DNA from: Streptomyces sp. NBC_00708
GTDB taxonomy: Bacteria; Actinomycetota; Actinomycetes; Streptomycetales; Streptomycetaceae
Direction: 5' to 3'
NCBI GenBank assembly: GCA_036226585.1
Contig: CP108997.1
Location: forward strand, 2,852,001 to 2,916,000
Length of the DNA: 64,000 nucleotides
Position numbers and translations under genes: made by a program. Position 1 is the first letter of the stretch. Every line of letters starts with the position of its first letter. The notes under the pieces were generated by a model, which saw only the letters and a list, made by a program, of their open reading frames with translations, had not been told where the DNA came from and made no database searches. This document shows, piece after piece, positions 1-8,616 of this stretch.

Positions 1-169
1 CGAAGGCCTTCTGGGCCTCCGTACCGGGGATGGAGAAGGAGCTGGAGGTCGCGGTGGCTGCGGAGGACGCGCCGAACCCGGCGAGCGCCAGCAGTGCCAC
101 CCAGATCAGGGCGACATAGCGGCGGCGCCGGAAGGCGAGCCGTCCGAGCTTGTAGAGGAATGTGGCCAC
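1..169 (-). CDS. MMPL family transporter, N-terminal fragment (runs off the window)
   Basis: Only the first 56 residues are present, starting from GTG at 169. They show a basic N-terminus (FRRRR at residues 14-18), one hydrophobic helix (about 19-37) and then a Ser/Thr-rich stretch ending in GTEAQKAF. This layout is typical of the N-terminus of actinobacterial MMPL/RND exporters, where GTE(A/S)QKA is common just after the first membrane helix. The gene lies 127 bp downstream of the TetR gene on the same strand, so the pair is probably co-transcribed and controlled from the operators at 933-993. The substrate cannot be told from this fragment. Confidence 0.75.
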   Translation of the reverse strand, partial: MATFLYKLGRLAFRRRRYVALIWVALLALAGFGASSAATATSSSFSIPGTEAQKAF

Positions 170-296
170 GGGGGCGTACTCCCGGTCAGGTCGTTGAGTG
201 GAAATGGGCGTGAGGAACCAGCCCGACGACGAGAGCGGCGTGTCAGGTGGGGCTTGGGGAGGGGGCCGTACGGGAAACGCGCGGGGACCGGTGTGG

Positions 297-869
297 TCAG
301 ACTCCGAGAGCGGGGAGGATCACGGAGTCGACGTAGTCGAGAAGGAATGCCTGGTCGACGGGGCGGTCCTCGACCAGCTGCCGAGTGGCGAAGGCGCCGA
401 TCAGCATGTGCGGTACGTATCTGAGCGCCGGGTTGTCCGGGCTCACCTCTCCCCGGTCCACGGCCCGGCGCAGCAGCGTGTCGAGACCGGTCATCTCCGG
501 TTCGACGAGCAGTTCGCGCAGGGCCTGGAGGAGGTCGGGGTTGTTGTGGACGGCATGGCTCAGACCCCGCATCAGCGCGGCGTCCTTCTCCATCTGACAG
601 TCGTCGCTGCGGCTCAGGACGGCATGGAAGTCACCGCGCAGCGAGCCGGTGTCGACGTCGCCGAGGGTGCCGGGTTTGTTGTGCCGCAGGGCCGTGACGA
701 CCAGCGCCGGCTTACTCCCCCACTGGCGGTAGAGGGTGGCCTTGCTGGAATGCGTACGCGCGGCGACGGCGTCCATCGTCAGGGCGTCGTAGCCGACCTC
801 GCGGAGCAGGTCGAGCACGGCGGCGTACAGCTCGCTCTCACGCTCGGGCGTGAGCCGTGTGCGTGCCAT
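297..869 (-). CDS. TetR/AcrR family transcriptional regulator
   Basis: 190 residues. The N-terminal helix-turn-helix (about residues 25-50) carries LTMDAVAARTHSSKATLYRQW, the usual TetR recognition region; the C-terminal half is a TetR_C-like ligand domain ending in LPALGV. I chose ATG 869 because AGGAGG lies seven bases upstream; the frame stays open 34 codons further up but that part crosses one operator. It is followed by the MMPL exporter gene, so it probably represses that exporter and itself. Two copies of a perfect CGAAAC-W-GTTTCG palindrome sit directly upstream, the expected place for its operators. The ligand is unknown. Confidence 0.85.
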   Translation of the reverse strand: MARTRLTPERESELYAAVLDLLREVGYDALTMDAVAARTHSSKATLYRQWGSKPALVVTALRHNKPGTLGDVDTGSLRGDFHAVLSRSDDCQMEKDAALMRGLSHAVHNNPDLLQALRELLVEPEMTGLDTLLRRAVDRGEVSPDNPALRYVPHMLIGAFATRQLVEDRPVDQAFLLDYVDSVILPALGV

Positions 870-932
870 GGGTCGACCTCCTGTTCCCGTGGGCCCGGCC
901 TGCCGCGCATAAGCTGCGCATAAGCAAATCGA

Positions 933-993
933 ACGAAACTGTTTCGTACAGCAGAACGGTACCCCGCCCACCTAGCGAAACGAAACAGTTTCG
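933..993. promoter_or_regulatory. twin TetR operator candidates
   Basis: Two copies of the same palindrome, CGAAACTGTTTCG (934-946; extends to ACGAAAC-T-GTTTCGT at 933-947) and CGAAACAGTTTCG (981-993), have centres 47 bp apart in the region between the TetR gene and the divergent tricorn gene. They differ only at the central base. Size and placement fit TetR dimer sites; binding by this regulator is inferred. A direct repeat of GCGCATAAGC lies just to the left at about 906-926. Confidence 0.6.
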
Positions 994-1063
994 CTTGTGT
1001 CCCGCACCACAAAAGCCGTCCCTCTGAGTTGCCGCGCCCCCTTCGCGCGGAAAGCATTGGGGG

Positions 1064-4000
1064 GTGAGTGACGACGTCTCGTATCTCCGGTTCCCGCACC
1101 TCCACGAGGATCTGCTCTGCTTCGTGGCCGAGGACGATCTCTGGGTCGCCCCGCTCGCCGCCGAGGGGGAGCGCCCCGGACGGGCCTGGCGGGTGACCGT
1201 CGACCGCACCAGAGCCGGCCATCCGCGCTTCTCCCCCGACGGGACCCGGATCGCGTACACGTCCTGGCGCAGCCTCGACCCCGAGATCCACCTCGCCCCG
1301 GTCTCCGGCGGACCGTCCCGCCGGCTCACCCACTGGGGCTCCACCGACACCCGGGTCTGCGGCTGGACGCCCGATGCCGGCGACGCGGCGCAGATCCTCG
1401 CCGTCTCCTCGCACAACCAGCCGTTCTCGTACTTCTCCTGGGCCTACAGCGTCCCCACCGACGGCGGCCCCGGCGGCAAGCTCCCCTGGGGCCCGGTCTC
1501 CGACATCGCCGTCGCCGACATCGACGGCGAGCGCCGCACCCTGCTGCTCACCGGCACCCCGCCGCACGAACCGGCCGCCTGGAAGCGCTACCGGGGCGGG
1601 GCCATGGGCCGGCTGTGGCTGCACGGCGAGCGGCTGCTCCCGGACATCGACGGGCACCTGGACTGCCCGATGTTCGTCGGCGGCCGGATCGCGTTCCTCT
1701 CCGACCACGAGGGCGTCGGCAACCTCTACTCCTGCCGGCCCGACGGCACGGACCTGCGGCGGCACACCGACCACGACGCGTTCTACGCCCGGCATGCGGC
1801 GAGCGACGGGCGCCGGGTGGTCTACCAGTGCGCGGGCGAGCTGTGGCTCGTGGACGACCTGGAGACACCGGACGCCGTGCCCCGCAGGCTGGAGGTCCGG
1901 CTCGGCGGCCCGCGCGCCGGCCGGCGGTCGTACCAGGTGCCCGCGTCGAGCAACGTGGACGCGCTGTCCGTGGACGAGACCGGCCGGGCGAGCGCCGTGT
2001 CGGTGCGCGGCAGCCTGTACTGGCTCACGCACCGCGACGGGCCCGCCCGCACCATCTCCGACACCCCGGGGGTACGGGTGCGGCTGCCGGAGATGCTGGG
2101 CAGCGGGGGCCAGGTCGCGTACGTCACCGACGCGGAGGGCGAGGACGCGGTCGAGATCGCCCAGCTGCCGCGCGCCAGCGGTGACCGCCCGGTCCGCCGG
2201 CTCGCCTCGGGCCTGATCGGCCGGGTCCAGGAGATGGTCGCCGACCCGGACGGCGAACGCCTCGCCCTCGCCTCGCACGACGGCCGCCTGCTGCTCCTGG
2301 AAACCGACGAGGAGACGGCCACCGGCGAGCCGGTCGAGCTGATCCGCTCCGTCAACGGCCCGGTCCGCGATCTGGCGTTCTCCCCCGACGGCGCCTGGCT
2401 GACCTGGTCGCACCCGGGCATCGGCCGCTCGCTGCGCAAGATCAAGCTGGCCCGGATCGGCGGTCCCGGCGAGCCCGCGATCGTGGACGTCACCAACGGC
2501 CGCTTCGAGGACGAGAACCCGGTCTTCACGGGCGACGGCCGCTATCTGGCGTTCCTGTCCTGGCGCGGCTTCGACCCGGTGTACGACGTGCACACCGGCG
2601 ACCTGTCCTTCCCGCTCGGCTGCCGCCCGTACCTGGTGCCGCTCTCCTCGGCGACCCCGTCCCCCTTCGCCCTGCTCCCCGACGGCCGCCCGGCGGCGGG
2701 CGGCCTGGACCCGGTCGACACCGCCGAGGCGGGGATGACGGAGGGGTCGACGGTCACCGTCGAGTTCGAGGGCCTGGAGAGCCGGGTCACGCCGTTCCCG
2801 GTCTCCGCCTCCAAGTACTCCGCGCTGGCGCCGGTCAGCGGCGGCGGTCTGGTGTGGCTGCGCTGGCCGATCTCCGGGGCGCTCGGCGAGACCTTCGCCA
2901 ACCCGGCGGACATGTCGGGCCGGCCGACCCTGGAGCACTTCAGCATCGCCAAGGCGAAGAAGACCGAACTCGTCGGCCACCTCGACTGGTTCGCGGTCAG
3001 CGGCGACGCCTCGCGCCTGGTCGTGATGGACGACGGCGAACTGCGCGCGGTCCCCGCCATCGAACCCGGCGACAACGACTCCACGGTCTACCTCGATCTG
3101 CGCCGCATCCTGCACGAGGTGGACCCGGCGGCGGAGTGGCGGGGCGCGTACGACGAGGCGGGCCGCATCATCCGCTCCTACTTCTGGGAACCGGACATGT
3201 GCGGCATCGACTGGCCCGGGGTCCTGGACCAGTACCGCCCCCTGGTCGAACACGTCGCCACCCCCGACGAGTTCGCCGACCTGCTGCGCGAGGTGCTGGG
3301 CGAACTGGGCACCTCGCACGCGTACGTGTCACCCGCGCGCCGCAACGAGGGCCCGCCGCACTACCAGCGCGCGATCGGCCTGCTCGGCGCCAACTTCGCG
3401 TGCCGGGACGGCGACTGGACCCTGCTGCGCATCCTCCCCGGCGACTCCTCGGACTCCAAGGCCCGCTCCCCGCTGGCCGGTACGGGCATCCGCGAGGGCG
3501 CGGTGCTGACCCATGTCGACGGCCGCCCGGTCGACCCGGTCACCGGCCCCTACCCGCTGCTCGCGGCGGCGGGCGGCACCACGGTGGAGCTGACGTTCCG
3601 CCCGGCGGAGGGCGAGGGCCGCCCGCGCCGCATCGCGATCGTCCCCCTCGTCGACGAACGCCCCCTGCGCTACCAGGACTGGGTCGCCAAGCGCCGCGAG
3701 GTGGTCCGCGAACTGAGCGGCGGGCGGTGCGGCTACCTCCACATCCCCGACATGGGCGGCTCCGGCTGGGCCCAGTTCAACCGCGACCTGCGCATGGAGG
3801 TCTCCCGCCCCGCGCTGATCGTGGACGTACGCGGCAACGCGGGCGGCCACATCAGCGAGCTGGTCGTGGAAAAGCTCACCCGCACGATCCTGGGCTGGGA
3901 CCTGACCCGCAACGCCCAGCCCGTCTCGTACGCCTCCAACGCCCCCCGGGGCCCGGTCGTCGCCCTGGCCGACGAGGCGACCTCCTCCGACGGCGACATG

Positions 4001-4348
4001 ATCACCGCCGCGTTCCGCCTGCTGAAGCTGGGCCCGGTCGTCGGCCAGCGCACCTGGGGCGGCGTCGTCGGCATGACCGGCCGCCACCGCCTGGGCGACG
4101 GCACGGTGATCACGGTGCCGATGAACGCGGCCTGGTTCGACACGTACGGCTGGTCCGTCGAGAACCACGGCGTCGAACCGGACCTGGAGGCGCTGCGCAC
4201 CCCGCTGGACTGGGCGGAGGGCCGCTACGCGGTCCTGGACGACGCGGTCCGCGTGGCGCTGGACCTGCTGGCCGCGCATCCCCCGGCCACCCCGCCGACG
4301 TACGACTCGGCCCCGGACCGCAGGAGGCCACCGCTGCCGCCGAGGTAG
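1064..4348 (+). CDS. tricorn protease homologue (S41 family)
   Basis: 1094 residues from GTG 1064. The first ~670 residues hold repeated beta-propeller blades (for example FSPDGTRIAYTSW near 60 and FSPDGAWLTWS near 440), as in the two propellers of tricorn. A core/PDZ region follows and then an S41 peptidase domain. Expected catalytic elements are visible: Ser-His at 751-752 (GTSHAYV), a nucleophile Ser near 975 within TSSDGD, and Glu near 1033 (ENHGVEPD). Tricorn degrades peptides released by the proteasome or other proteases, in the cytoplasm; no signal peptide is seen. Length matches the usual ~1070-1090 residues. It stands alone, divergent from the TetR gene and convergent with the TPR gene. 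Confidence 0.93.
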   Translation: MSDDVSYLRFPHLHEDLLCFVAEDDLWVAPLAAEGERPGRAWRVTVDRTRAGHPRFSPDGTRIAYTSWRSLDPEIHLAPVSGGPSRRLTHWGSTDTRVCGWTPDAGDAAQILAVSSHNQPFSYFSWAYSVPTDGGPGGKLPWGPVSDIAVADIDGERRTLLLTGTPPHEPAAWKRYRGGAMGRLWLHGERLLPDIDGHLDCPMFVGGRIAFLSDHEGVGNLYSCRPDGTDLRRHTDHDAFYARHAASDGRRVVYQCAGELWLVDDLETPDAVPRRLEVRLGGPRAGRRSYQVPASSNVDALSVDETGRASAVSVRGSLYWLTHRDGPARTISDTPGVRVRLPEMLGSGGQVAYVTDAEGEDAVEIAQLPRASGDRPVRRLASGLIGRVQEMVADPDGERLALASHDGRLLLLETDEETATGEPVELIRSVNGPVRDLAFSPDGAWLTWSHPGIGRSLRKIKLARIGGPGEPAIVDVTNGRFEDENPVFTGDGRYLAFLSWRGFDPVYDVHTGDLSFPLGCRPYLVPLSSATPSPFALLPDGRPAAGGLDPVDTAEAGMTEGSTVTVEFEGLESRVTPFPVSASKYSALAPVSGGGLVWLRWPISGALGETFANPADMSGRPTLEHFSIAKAKKTELVGHLDWFAVSGDASRLVVMDDGELRAVPAIEPGDNDSTVYLDLRRILHEVDPAAEWRGAYDEAGRIIRSYFWEPDMCGIDWPGVLDQYRPLVEHVATPDEFADLLREVLGELGTSHAYVSPARRNEGPPHYQRAIGLLGANFACRDGDWTLLRILPGDSSDSKARSPLAGTGIREGAVLTHVDGRPVDPVTGPYPLLAAAGGTTVELTFRPAEGEGRPRRIAIVPLVDERPLRYQDWVAKRREVVRELSGGRCGYLHIPDMGGSGWAQFNRDLRMEVSRPALIVDVRGNAGGHISELVVEKLTRTILGWDLTRNAQPVSYASNAPRGPVVALADEATSSDGDMITAAFRLLKLGPVVGQRTWGGVVGMTGRHRLGDGTVITVPMNAAWFDTYGWSVENHGVEPDLEALRTPLDWAEGRYAVLDDAVRVALDLLAAHPPATPPTYDSAPDRRRPPLPPR

Positions 4349-4362
4349 CCGGGGCCCCGGCC

Positions 4363-6051
4363 TCACACCTCCGCGGCCAACGACTCCTCCGCCTCGGCCA
4401 GTTCGTCCTCCGGGGTGATCATCCGGACCTGGAGGTCCAGGTCGCCCGGGTCGTAGCGGGGAAGCACGTCCTCGTCCCAGCTCTCGGTGGCGATCGTCAG
4501 GAGCTCCACGGCCTCGTCGAGGCGGCCCAGATGACGCAGGGCTGTGCCGTAGTAGCCGGCGGTCTCCGTGCGGAAGGCGTCGTTGTCGTCGCCTTCCTCC
4601 CAGGCGGTACGGAGGAACGGTTCGGCCTCCTCGTACGCCTCGCGCTGGACCATCAGCTTGCCCGCGAGCATGGCGTCCAGGCGGGAGCCGAGACCGGCCG
4701 CGCGGGCGTACCAGCGCTCGGACTCCTGGTAGTCGTGGTGGAAGTCGGAGAGCCAGCCCATGTGGTGGCAGGAGTGGTGGTCCCCGGCCTCGGCGGACAG
4801 GCGGTGCCACTTGTCGCGGTCGGCGAAGCGGCGCAGCTCCTTGGAGAGCTGCGCCAGGTCGTAGACGGCGTACGCGTCACCGGCGCGGGCGGCGGGCTCC
4901 ATCCAGGGGACCAGGTGGCGGGCGTTCTTGCCGCCCCAGTCGTTGAGCATGTCGGCGTACTCGTACCCGGCCCGAGCGTCCCCCGCCTCGGCCCGCTCGC
5001 GCAGTCCGGGCAGCCGCCGGTAGTCGGGCTCGTCGGCGGCGCGGGGGCCGCCCTCGCGGAGTGCGGCGACCCGGGCGAGCTGCTGGGCGGCGTCCTTGTC
5101 GTCCTCGCCGAACTCACCGAACCAGCGCGCGGCCTCGTCGTAGCGGCCCAGGCGCAGGCACAGCATGCCGAGGTTCCACTTGGGCGCCTCCTCGCCCGCC
5201 TCGACGGCGAGCAGGTGGGCGCGCTCGGCCTCTTCCAGCTCGCCGCGCTGCTCGCTCTTGTTGCCGAGGAGGGCCGCGGCCTGCTCGACCCCCGCCTCGT
5301 GCGCCCGCAGCAGCAGGTCACGGGCCCGGGGCCAGACCTCGTCGCCGCCGGTCTCGGTGAGGAACATCGCGTGGTACATGCCCGCCTCGGCGCTGAGCGC
5401 GGAACCCCGGCCGTACAGCTCGTCGGCGCGGGTGGTGAGCCCCGGGTAGTCCGCGAAGTGCTGGTCGAGGTCGAAGAGCCCGCGCACCGCGCTCACGGCG
5501 GCCTCGCCGTCCTCGTCGGCCTCGGCGGTGTCCAGGTCGGCGGCGACCCGGTCGAAGACCTCCACGAACGAGTCGAAGAGCTTGGACCAGCGGAAGACCG
5601 CGATGTCCCCCAGCTCGATATCGCTCATCAGGAACGCAGAGGCCTCGGCGGGCTGCCCCTCGGCGGCCATGAGCTTCCCCAGCTCGATCTTGCAGTCGAG
5701 GTGCCGCCCGTTCTCCCACCCCTGCCGGAACCACTCGGCGGCCTCGGCGGTGTTCCCGTCCTCCTGCAACAGAATCCCGAGCCCGTACGCGGACCCGGCG
5801 TGGACGTCCGCCACGGCCCGGTACAGCGCGTCCGCCGCGTCCCGGTCGCCCCGGATCTTCCGGTACCGGGCCAGCGTGTAGTGCGACCAGATGTCCCCGG
5901 CCCCGACGGCCCGCTCCCAGTAGGGGATGCCCTCGTCGATGTGTCTGCCGAACACGAAGAAGTCCGTGTGGCGGTGGGCGGCTTCGGCATCCTTGGCCAG
6001 AGCGGCGGCGACGAGCGCCTCGCCCCGGGCCTGTATGTCCTGGGTGGTCAT
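4363..6051 (-). CDS. tetratricopeptide/Sel1-like repeat protein
   Basis: 562 residues, acidic, with no signal peptide or membrane segment. The chain is built of degenerate ~36-residue helical pairs with TPR/Sel1-like spacing (AAEWFRQGWENG, AERAHLLAVEAGEEAPKWNLGML, RYDEAARWFGEFG, SERWYARAAGLGS, DEAVELLTIATESW). Such solenoids bind protein partners; no catalytic domain is attached, so I infer a cytosolic scaffold or adaptor role only. It converges on the tricorn gene with 14 bp between stops and has no obvious operon partner. Specific function unknown. Confidence 0.75.
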   Translation of the reverse strand: MTTQDIQARGEALVAAALAKDAEAAHRHTDFFVFGRHIDEGIPYWERAVGAGDIWSHYTLARYRKIRGDRDAADALYRAVADVHAGSAYGLGILLQEDGNTAEAAEWFRQGWENGRHLDCKIELGKLMAAEGQPAEASAFLMSDIELGDIAVFRWSKLFDSFVEVFDRVAADLDTAEADEDGEAAVSAVRGLFDLDQHFADYPGLTTRADELYGRGSALSAEAGMYHAMFLTETGGDEVWPRARDLLLRAHEAGVEQAAALLGNKSEQRGELEEAERAHLLAVEAGEEAPKWNLGMLCLRLGRYDEAARWFGEFGEDDKDAAQQLARVAALREGGPRAADEPDYRRLPGLRERAEAGDARAGYEYADMLNDWGGKNARHLVPWMEPAARAGDAYAVYDLAQLSKELRRFADRDKWHRLSAEAGDHHSCHHMGWLSDFHHDYQESERWYARAAGLGSRLDAMLAGKLMVQREAYEEAEPFLRTAWEEGDDNDAFRTETAGYYGTALRHLGRLDEAVELLTIATESWDEDVLPRYDPGDLDLQVRMITPEDELAEAEESLAAEV

Positions 6052-6145
6052 GGGCGCATGGTGCCAGGCGGGGTCATGTCCGTGCGTGCGGGGGCCTGTT
6101 GTCCGGGCGCCCCCGCGCCGAGCGGACGGTCCCGGCCGGGCCGGC

Positions 6146-6176
6146 TTGAGTCTCCCGTGACGGGAGACCCCAAGCT
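6146..6176 (+). promoter_or_regulatory. MerR-type promoter with 19-bp spacer and central dyad
   Basis: A TTGAGT -35 element (6146-6151) and a CAAGCT -10 element (6171-6176) are separated by 19 bp, the over-long spacer typical of MerR-controlled promoters. The spacer is filled by a perfect palindrome GTCTCCCGT-G-ACGGGAGAC (6150-6168). The -10 lies six bases before the ATG at 6183, so the transcript should be leaderless. Autoregulation by the adjacent MerR protein is the natural inference. Confidence 0.7.
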
Positions 6177-6182
6177 GGACCC

Positions 6183-7088
6183 ATGGACGGCAGCGCGCAC
6201 TACTCGATCGGGGAGCTGGCCCGGCTGACCGGGCTCAGTGTGAAGACGATCCGGTACTACTCCGATCGCGGGATCGTGACGCCGGCCGGCCGTACCTCCG
6301 CCGGTTACCGCCGTTACGGCGCCGACTCCGTCGCACGCCTCGGCCTCGTACGGACCCTGCGGGAGCTGGGGCTCGGTCTCGGGACCGTTCGCGCGGTCGT
6401 CGACCGGGAGGTCCCGCTGCCCGAGGTCGCCGCCGCGCACGCGGAGGCACTGGAGGTGCAGATCCGCGTACTGCGTTTGCGCCAGGCGCTGTTGGCCGCG
6501 GTGGCCGAGCGCCGGCTCACCCCCGAGGAGACCGATCTCATGCATCAGCTCGCCCGGCTCACCGACGACGAACGCCGCCGCCTCGTCGACGACTTCCTCC
6601 ACGCGGTCTTCGGCGGCCTCGCGCTCGACGGTGTCGCCCGGACGATGACACCGGAGCTGCCCGGCGAGCCCGACGCCGCGCAGACCCGCGCCTGGGCGGA
6701 GTGGGCCGCGCTGGCCCAGGACCCCGGATTCCGGGCCTCGCTGCGGCGGACGCTCCGGGAGCTCGCGGCCGAGCAACCCCAAGGCGGCCTCCCCCGGCGC
6801 AACTTCACCGCCGCCGTCCGCGACCTCGTCGCCCCCGCCCTGGCCGCCGGCCTCGACCCCGCCTCGCGCGAGGCCGACCCGATCGTCGCGGCCATCGCGG
6901 CCGTCGCGGCCGTCGCGGCGGAGCACACCGGCACCGAAGAGCTCCTCCCCCGGCTCCGGCGCCTCAACGACCCGCGCCGGGAACGGTACGTACAGCTGCT
7001 GGCCGTGATCAACGGCTGGCCCGCACCCGAAAGCCCGGCACCCGCGCTCGACTGGGCCGCGGAGGCCGTACGCGTACGAGCGGCGTAG
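6183..7088 (+). CDS. MerR family transcriptional regulator with large effector domain
   Basis: 301 residues. The N-terminal MerR winged helix covers about residues 6-75 (YSIGELARLTGLSVKTIRYYSDRGI, then SAGYRRYG). The remainder is a long helical C-terminal region without the cysteine pattern of metal sensors, more like MerR proteins that bind organic ligands. ATG 6183 has no Shine-Dalgarno sequence; a -10 element six bases upstream makes it a likely leaderless gene. Its own promoter carries a MerR-type dyad. It precedes the AhpD-like/ECF41 pair, but that pair has its own promoter, so a functional link is only possible. Confidence 0.85.
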   Translation: MDGSAHYSIGELARLTGLSVKTIRYYSDRGIVTPAGRTSAGYRRYGADSVARLGLVRTLRELGLGLGTVRAVVDREVPLPEVAAAHAEALEVQIRVLRLRQALLAAVAERRLTPEETDLMHQLARLTDDERRRLVDDFLHAVFGGLALDGVARTMTPELPGEPDAAQTRAWAEWAALAQDPGFRASLRRTLRELAAEQPQGGLPRRNFTAAVRDLVAPALAAGLDPASREADPIVAAIAAVAAVAAEHTGTEELLPRLRRLNDPRRERYVQLLAVINGWPAPESPAPALDWAAEAVRVRAA

Positions 7089-7118
7089 CGCGAGACGTAC
7101 GTCACACACCGCATCCAA

Positions 7119-7145
7119 TGTCACAGCCGCGCCCCCTGTCTCGTC
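7119..7145 (+). promoter_or_regulatory. ECF41-type promoter (TGTCACA-N16-CGTC)
   Basis: TGTCACA (7119-7125) is followed after exactly 16 bp by CGTC (7142-7145). This matches the promoter motif established for ECF41 sigma factors, and the second gene downstream encodes an ECF41 protein. It lies 43 bp before the chosen ATG of the AhpD-like gene. The sequence match is direct; autoregulation follows from knowledge of the family. Confidence 0.85.
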
Positions 7146-7187
7146 CCGGGAATGAACGCACCCGACGACCAGCCCGAGGAGCACCCC

Positions 7188-7661
7188 ATGAACGCTCGCC
7201 TCAACTACTTCGCCCACCCGGCCGCCGGCAGGGCGCTGAAGCACTTCATGGCGTTCGGCCGGGAGATGAAGGCGCTGCCGCTACCCGCCGCGACACAGGA
7301 ACTCGTCGCGTTGCGGGTCAGCCAGATCAACGGCTGCGCGGCCTGCCTCGACATGCACACCAAGGAGGCCGCCGCGGCCGGTGAGAGCGCGGTACGGCTG
7401 CATCTGGTCGCGGCCTGGCGGGAGGCCACCGTCTTCACCGACGCCGAGCGCGCCGCCCTCGCGCTCGCCGAGCAGGGCACCCGTACCGCCGACGCGGCGA
7501 CCGGGGTCGACGACGACGTGTGGGCGGACGCCGCCAAGTTCTACGACGAGGAGCAGCTGACCGCGCTCGTCATGCTGGTCTCGTTCATGAACGCGGTGAA
7601 CCGGCTGAACATCATCACGCGGCAGCCGGCGGGCGACTACAAGCCCGGCCAGTTCCACTGA
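7188..7661 (+). CDS. carboxymuconolactone decarboxylase/AhpD-like family protein
   Basis: 157 residues. The AhpD signature INGCAACLDMHTKEA carries the redox pair Cys50-x-x-Cys53 and a nearby His, as in alkylhydroperoxidase AhpD-type proteins of the CMD superfamily, which reduce peroxides or act as small oxidoreductases. I chose ATG 7188 because GAGGAG lies six bases upstream; an in-frame ATG at 7152 would lie only 7 bp after the promoter CGTC. It is followed by the ECF41 sigma gene 28 bp downstream. CMD-type proteins are a recognised conserved neighbour of ECF41 factors, so the enzyme is probably a main target of that sigma factor. Confidence 0.88.
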   Translation: MNARLNYFAHPAAGRALKHFMAFGREMKALPLPAATQELVALRVSQINGCAACLDMHTKEAAAAGESAVRLHLVAAWREATVFTDAERAALALAEQGTRTADAATGVDDDVWADAAKFYDEEQLTALVMLVSFMNAVNRLNIITRQPAGDYKPGQFH

Positions 7662-7689
7662 GTCCAAGCACCACGGGAGGAGAACCGGC

Positions 7690-8613
7690 ATGGGCAAGGC
7701 CGAGGAGTTCGAGGAGCTGCGGGCGCTGCTGTTCTCGATCGCGTACCGCGTCCTGGGCAGCGTCACCGAGGCGGAGGACGCCGTCCAGGAGACCTGGCTG
7801 CGTTACGACGCCTCGGCCACCCGGCCGGATTCGGTGAAGGCGTTCCTGTCCACCACGGTGACCCGGATCGCGATCGACGTCCTGCGGTCGGCCCGGGTGC
7901 GGCGGGAGGAGTACGTCGGCCCGTGGCTGCCGGAGCCGCTGCTCGACGACCCGTACGCGGATCCGGCGCGGGCCGCCGAGCTGGCGGACTCGGTGTCGAT
8001 GGCCTCGCTGCTCCTCCTGGAACGGCTCAGCCCGCTGGAGCGCTCGGTGTTCGTGCTGCGGGAGGTCTTCGCCTTCGGCTTCGACGACATCGCGGCGGCG
8101 GTGGGCCGCTCCGAGGCGGCGTGCCGGCAGCTGCTCGTACGGGCGCGCCGCCATATGCACGAGGGGCGGCCCCGGTTCGAGGCGGATCGCGCCGAACAGC
8201 GGGAGCTGGCGGGCCGGTTCTTCGACGCGCTGTCCCGGGGCGACGTGGACGGGCTGCGGAGCCTGCTGTCCGCCGACGTCCAGCTCGTCGGGGACGGCGG
8301 CGGCCGGGCACCGCAACTGGCCAGGACGGTCGTCGGCGCGGACAACGCGGCCCGGCTGCTCGCCACGGTCTACCCCCTCATGGCCGAGGCGGGCATCACC
8401 TGCGAACCGCGCGAGGTCAACGGCCGCCCGGGGGCGCTGTTCCGCGTGCGCGACGGGGGCGTGCTCCACATTCTGTCCCTGGACGTCCGGGACGGGCAGA
8501 TCCAGACGGTCCGCTCGGTCATCAACCCGGACAAGCTCGGCCACCTGGGCCCGGTCGCGGACGCGTGGGCGGTGGACCGGGAGGTGAGGGCGCTGCGCAA
8601 GCGGGACCGCTGA
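7690..8613 (+). CDS. ECF41-type RNA polymerase sigma factor (SigJ-like)
   Basis: 307 residues. Sigma region 2 (about 8-75) and region 4 (about 110-160, LSPLERSVFVLREVFAFGFDDIAAAVGRSEAACRQLLVRAR) are followed by a SnoaL/NTF2-like C-terminal domain (about 170-290). The family hallmarks are present: a DGGGR motif near residue 202 and NPDKL at 279-283. In ECF41 proteins this fused C-terminal domain modulates activity in place of a separate anti-sigma factor; no anti-sigma gene lies next door. GGGAGGAG precedes ATG 7690. It is co-transcribed with the AhpD-like gene from the matching promoter at 7119. The inducing signal is unknown. Confidence 0.92.
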   Translation: MGKAEEFEELRALLFSIAYRVLGSVTEAEDAVQETWLRYDASATRPDSVKAFLSTTVTRIAIDVLRSARVRREEYVGPWLPEPLLDDPYADPARAAELADSVSMASLLLLERLSPLERSVFVLREVFAFGFDDIAAAVGRSEAACRQLLVRARRHMHEGRPRFEADRAEQRELAGRFFDALSRGDVDGLRSLLSADVQLVGDGGGRAPQLARTVVGADNAARLLATVYPLMAEAGITCEPREVNGRPGALFRVRDGGVLHILSLDVRDGQIQTVRSVINPDKLGHLGPVADAWAVDREVRALRKRDR

Positions 8614-8616
8614 GGG

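Noticed and set aside
779..3319. Very long open frame on the minus strand opposite the tricorn gene
   Set aside because: Arg/Gly/Asp/Val-rich translation without domains; a typical antisense shadow of a high-GC gene.
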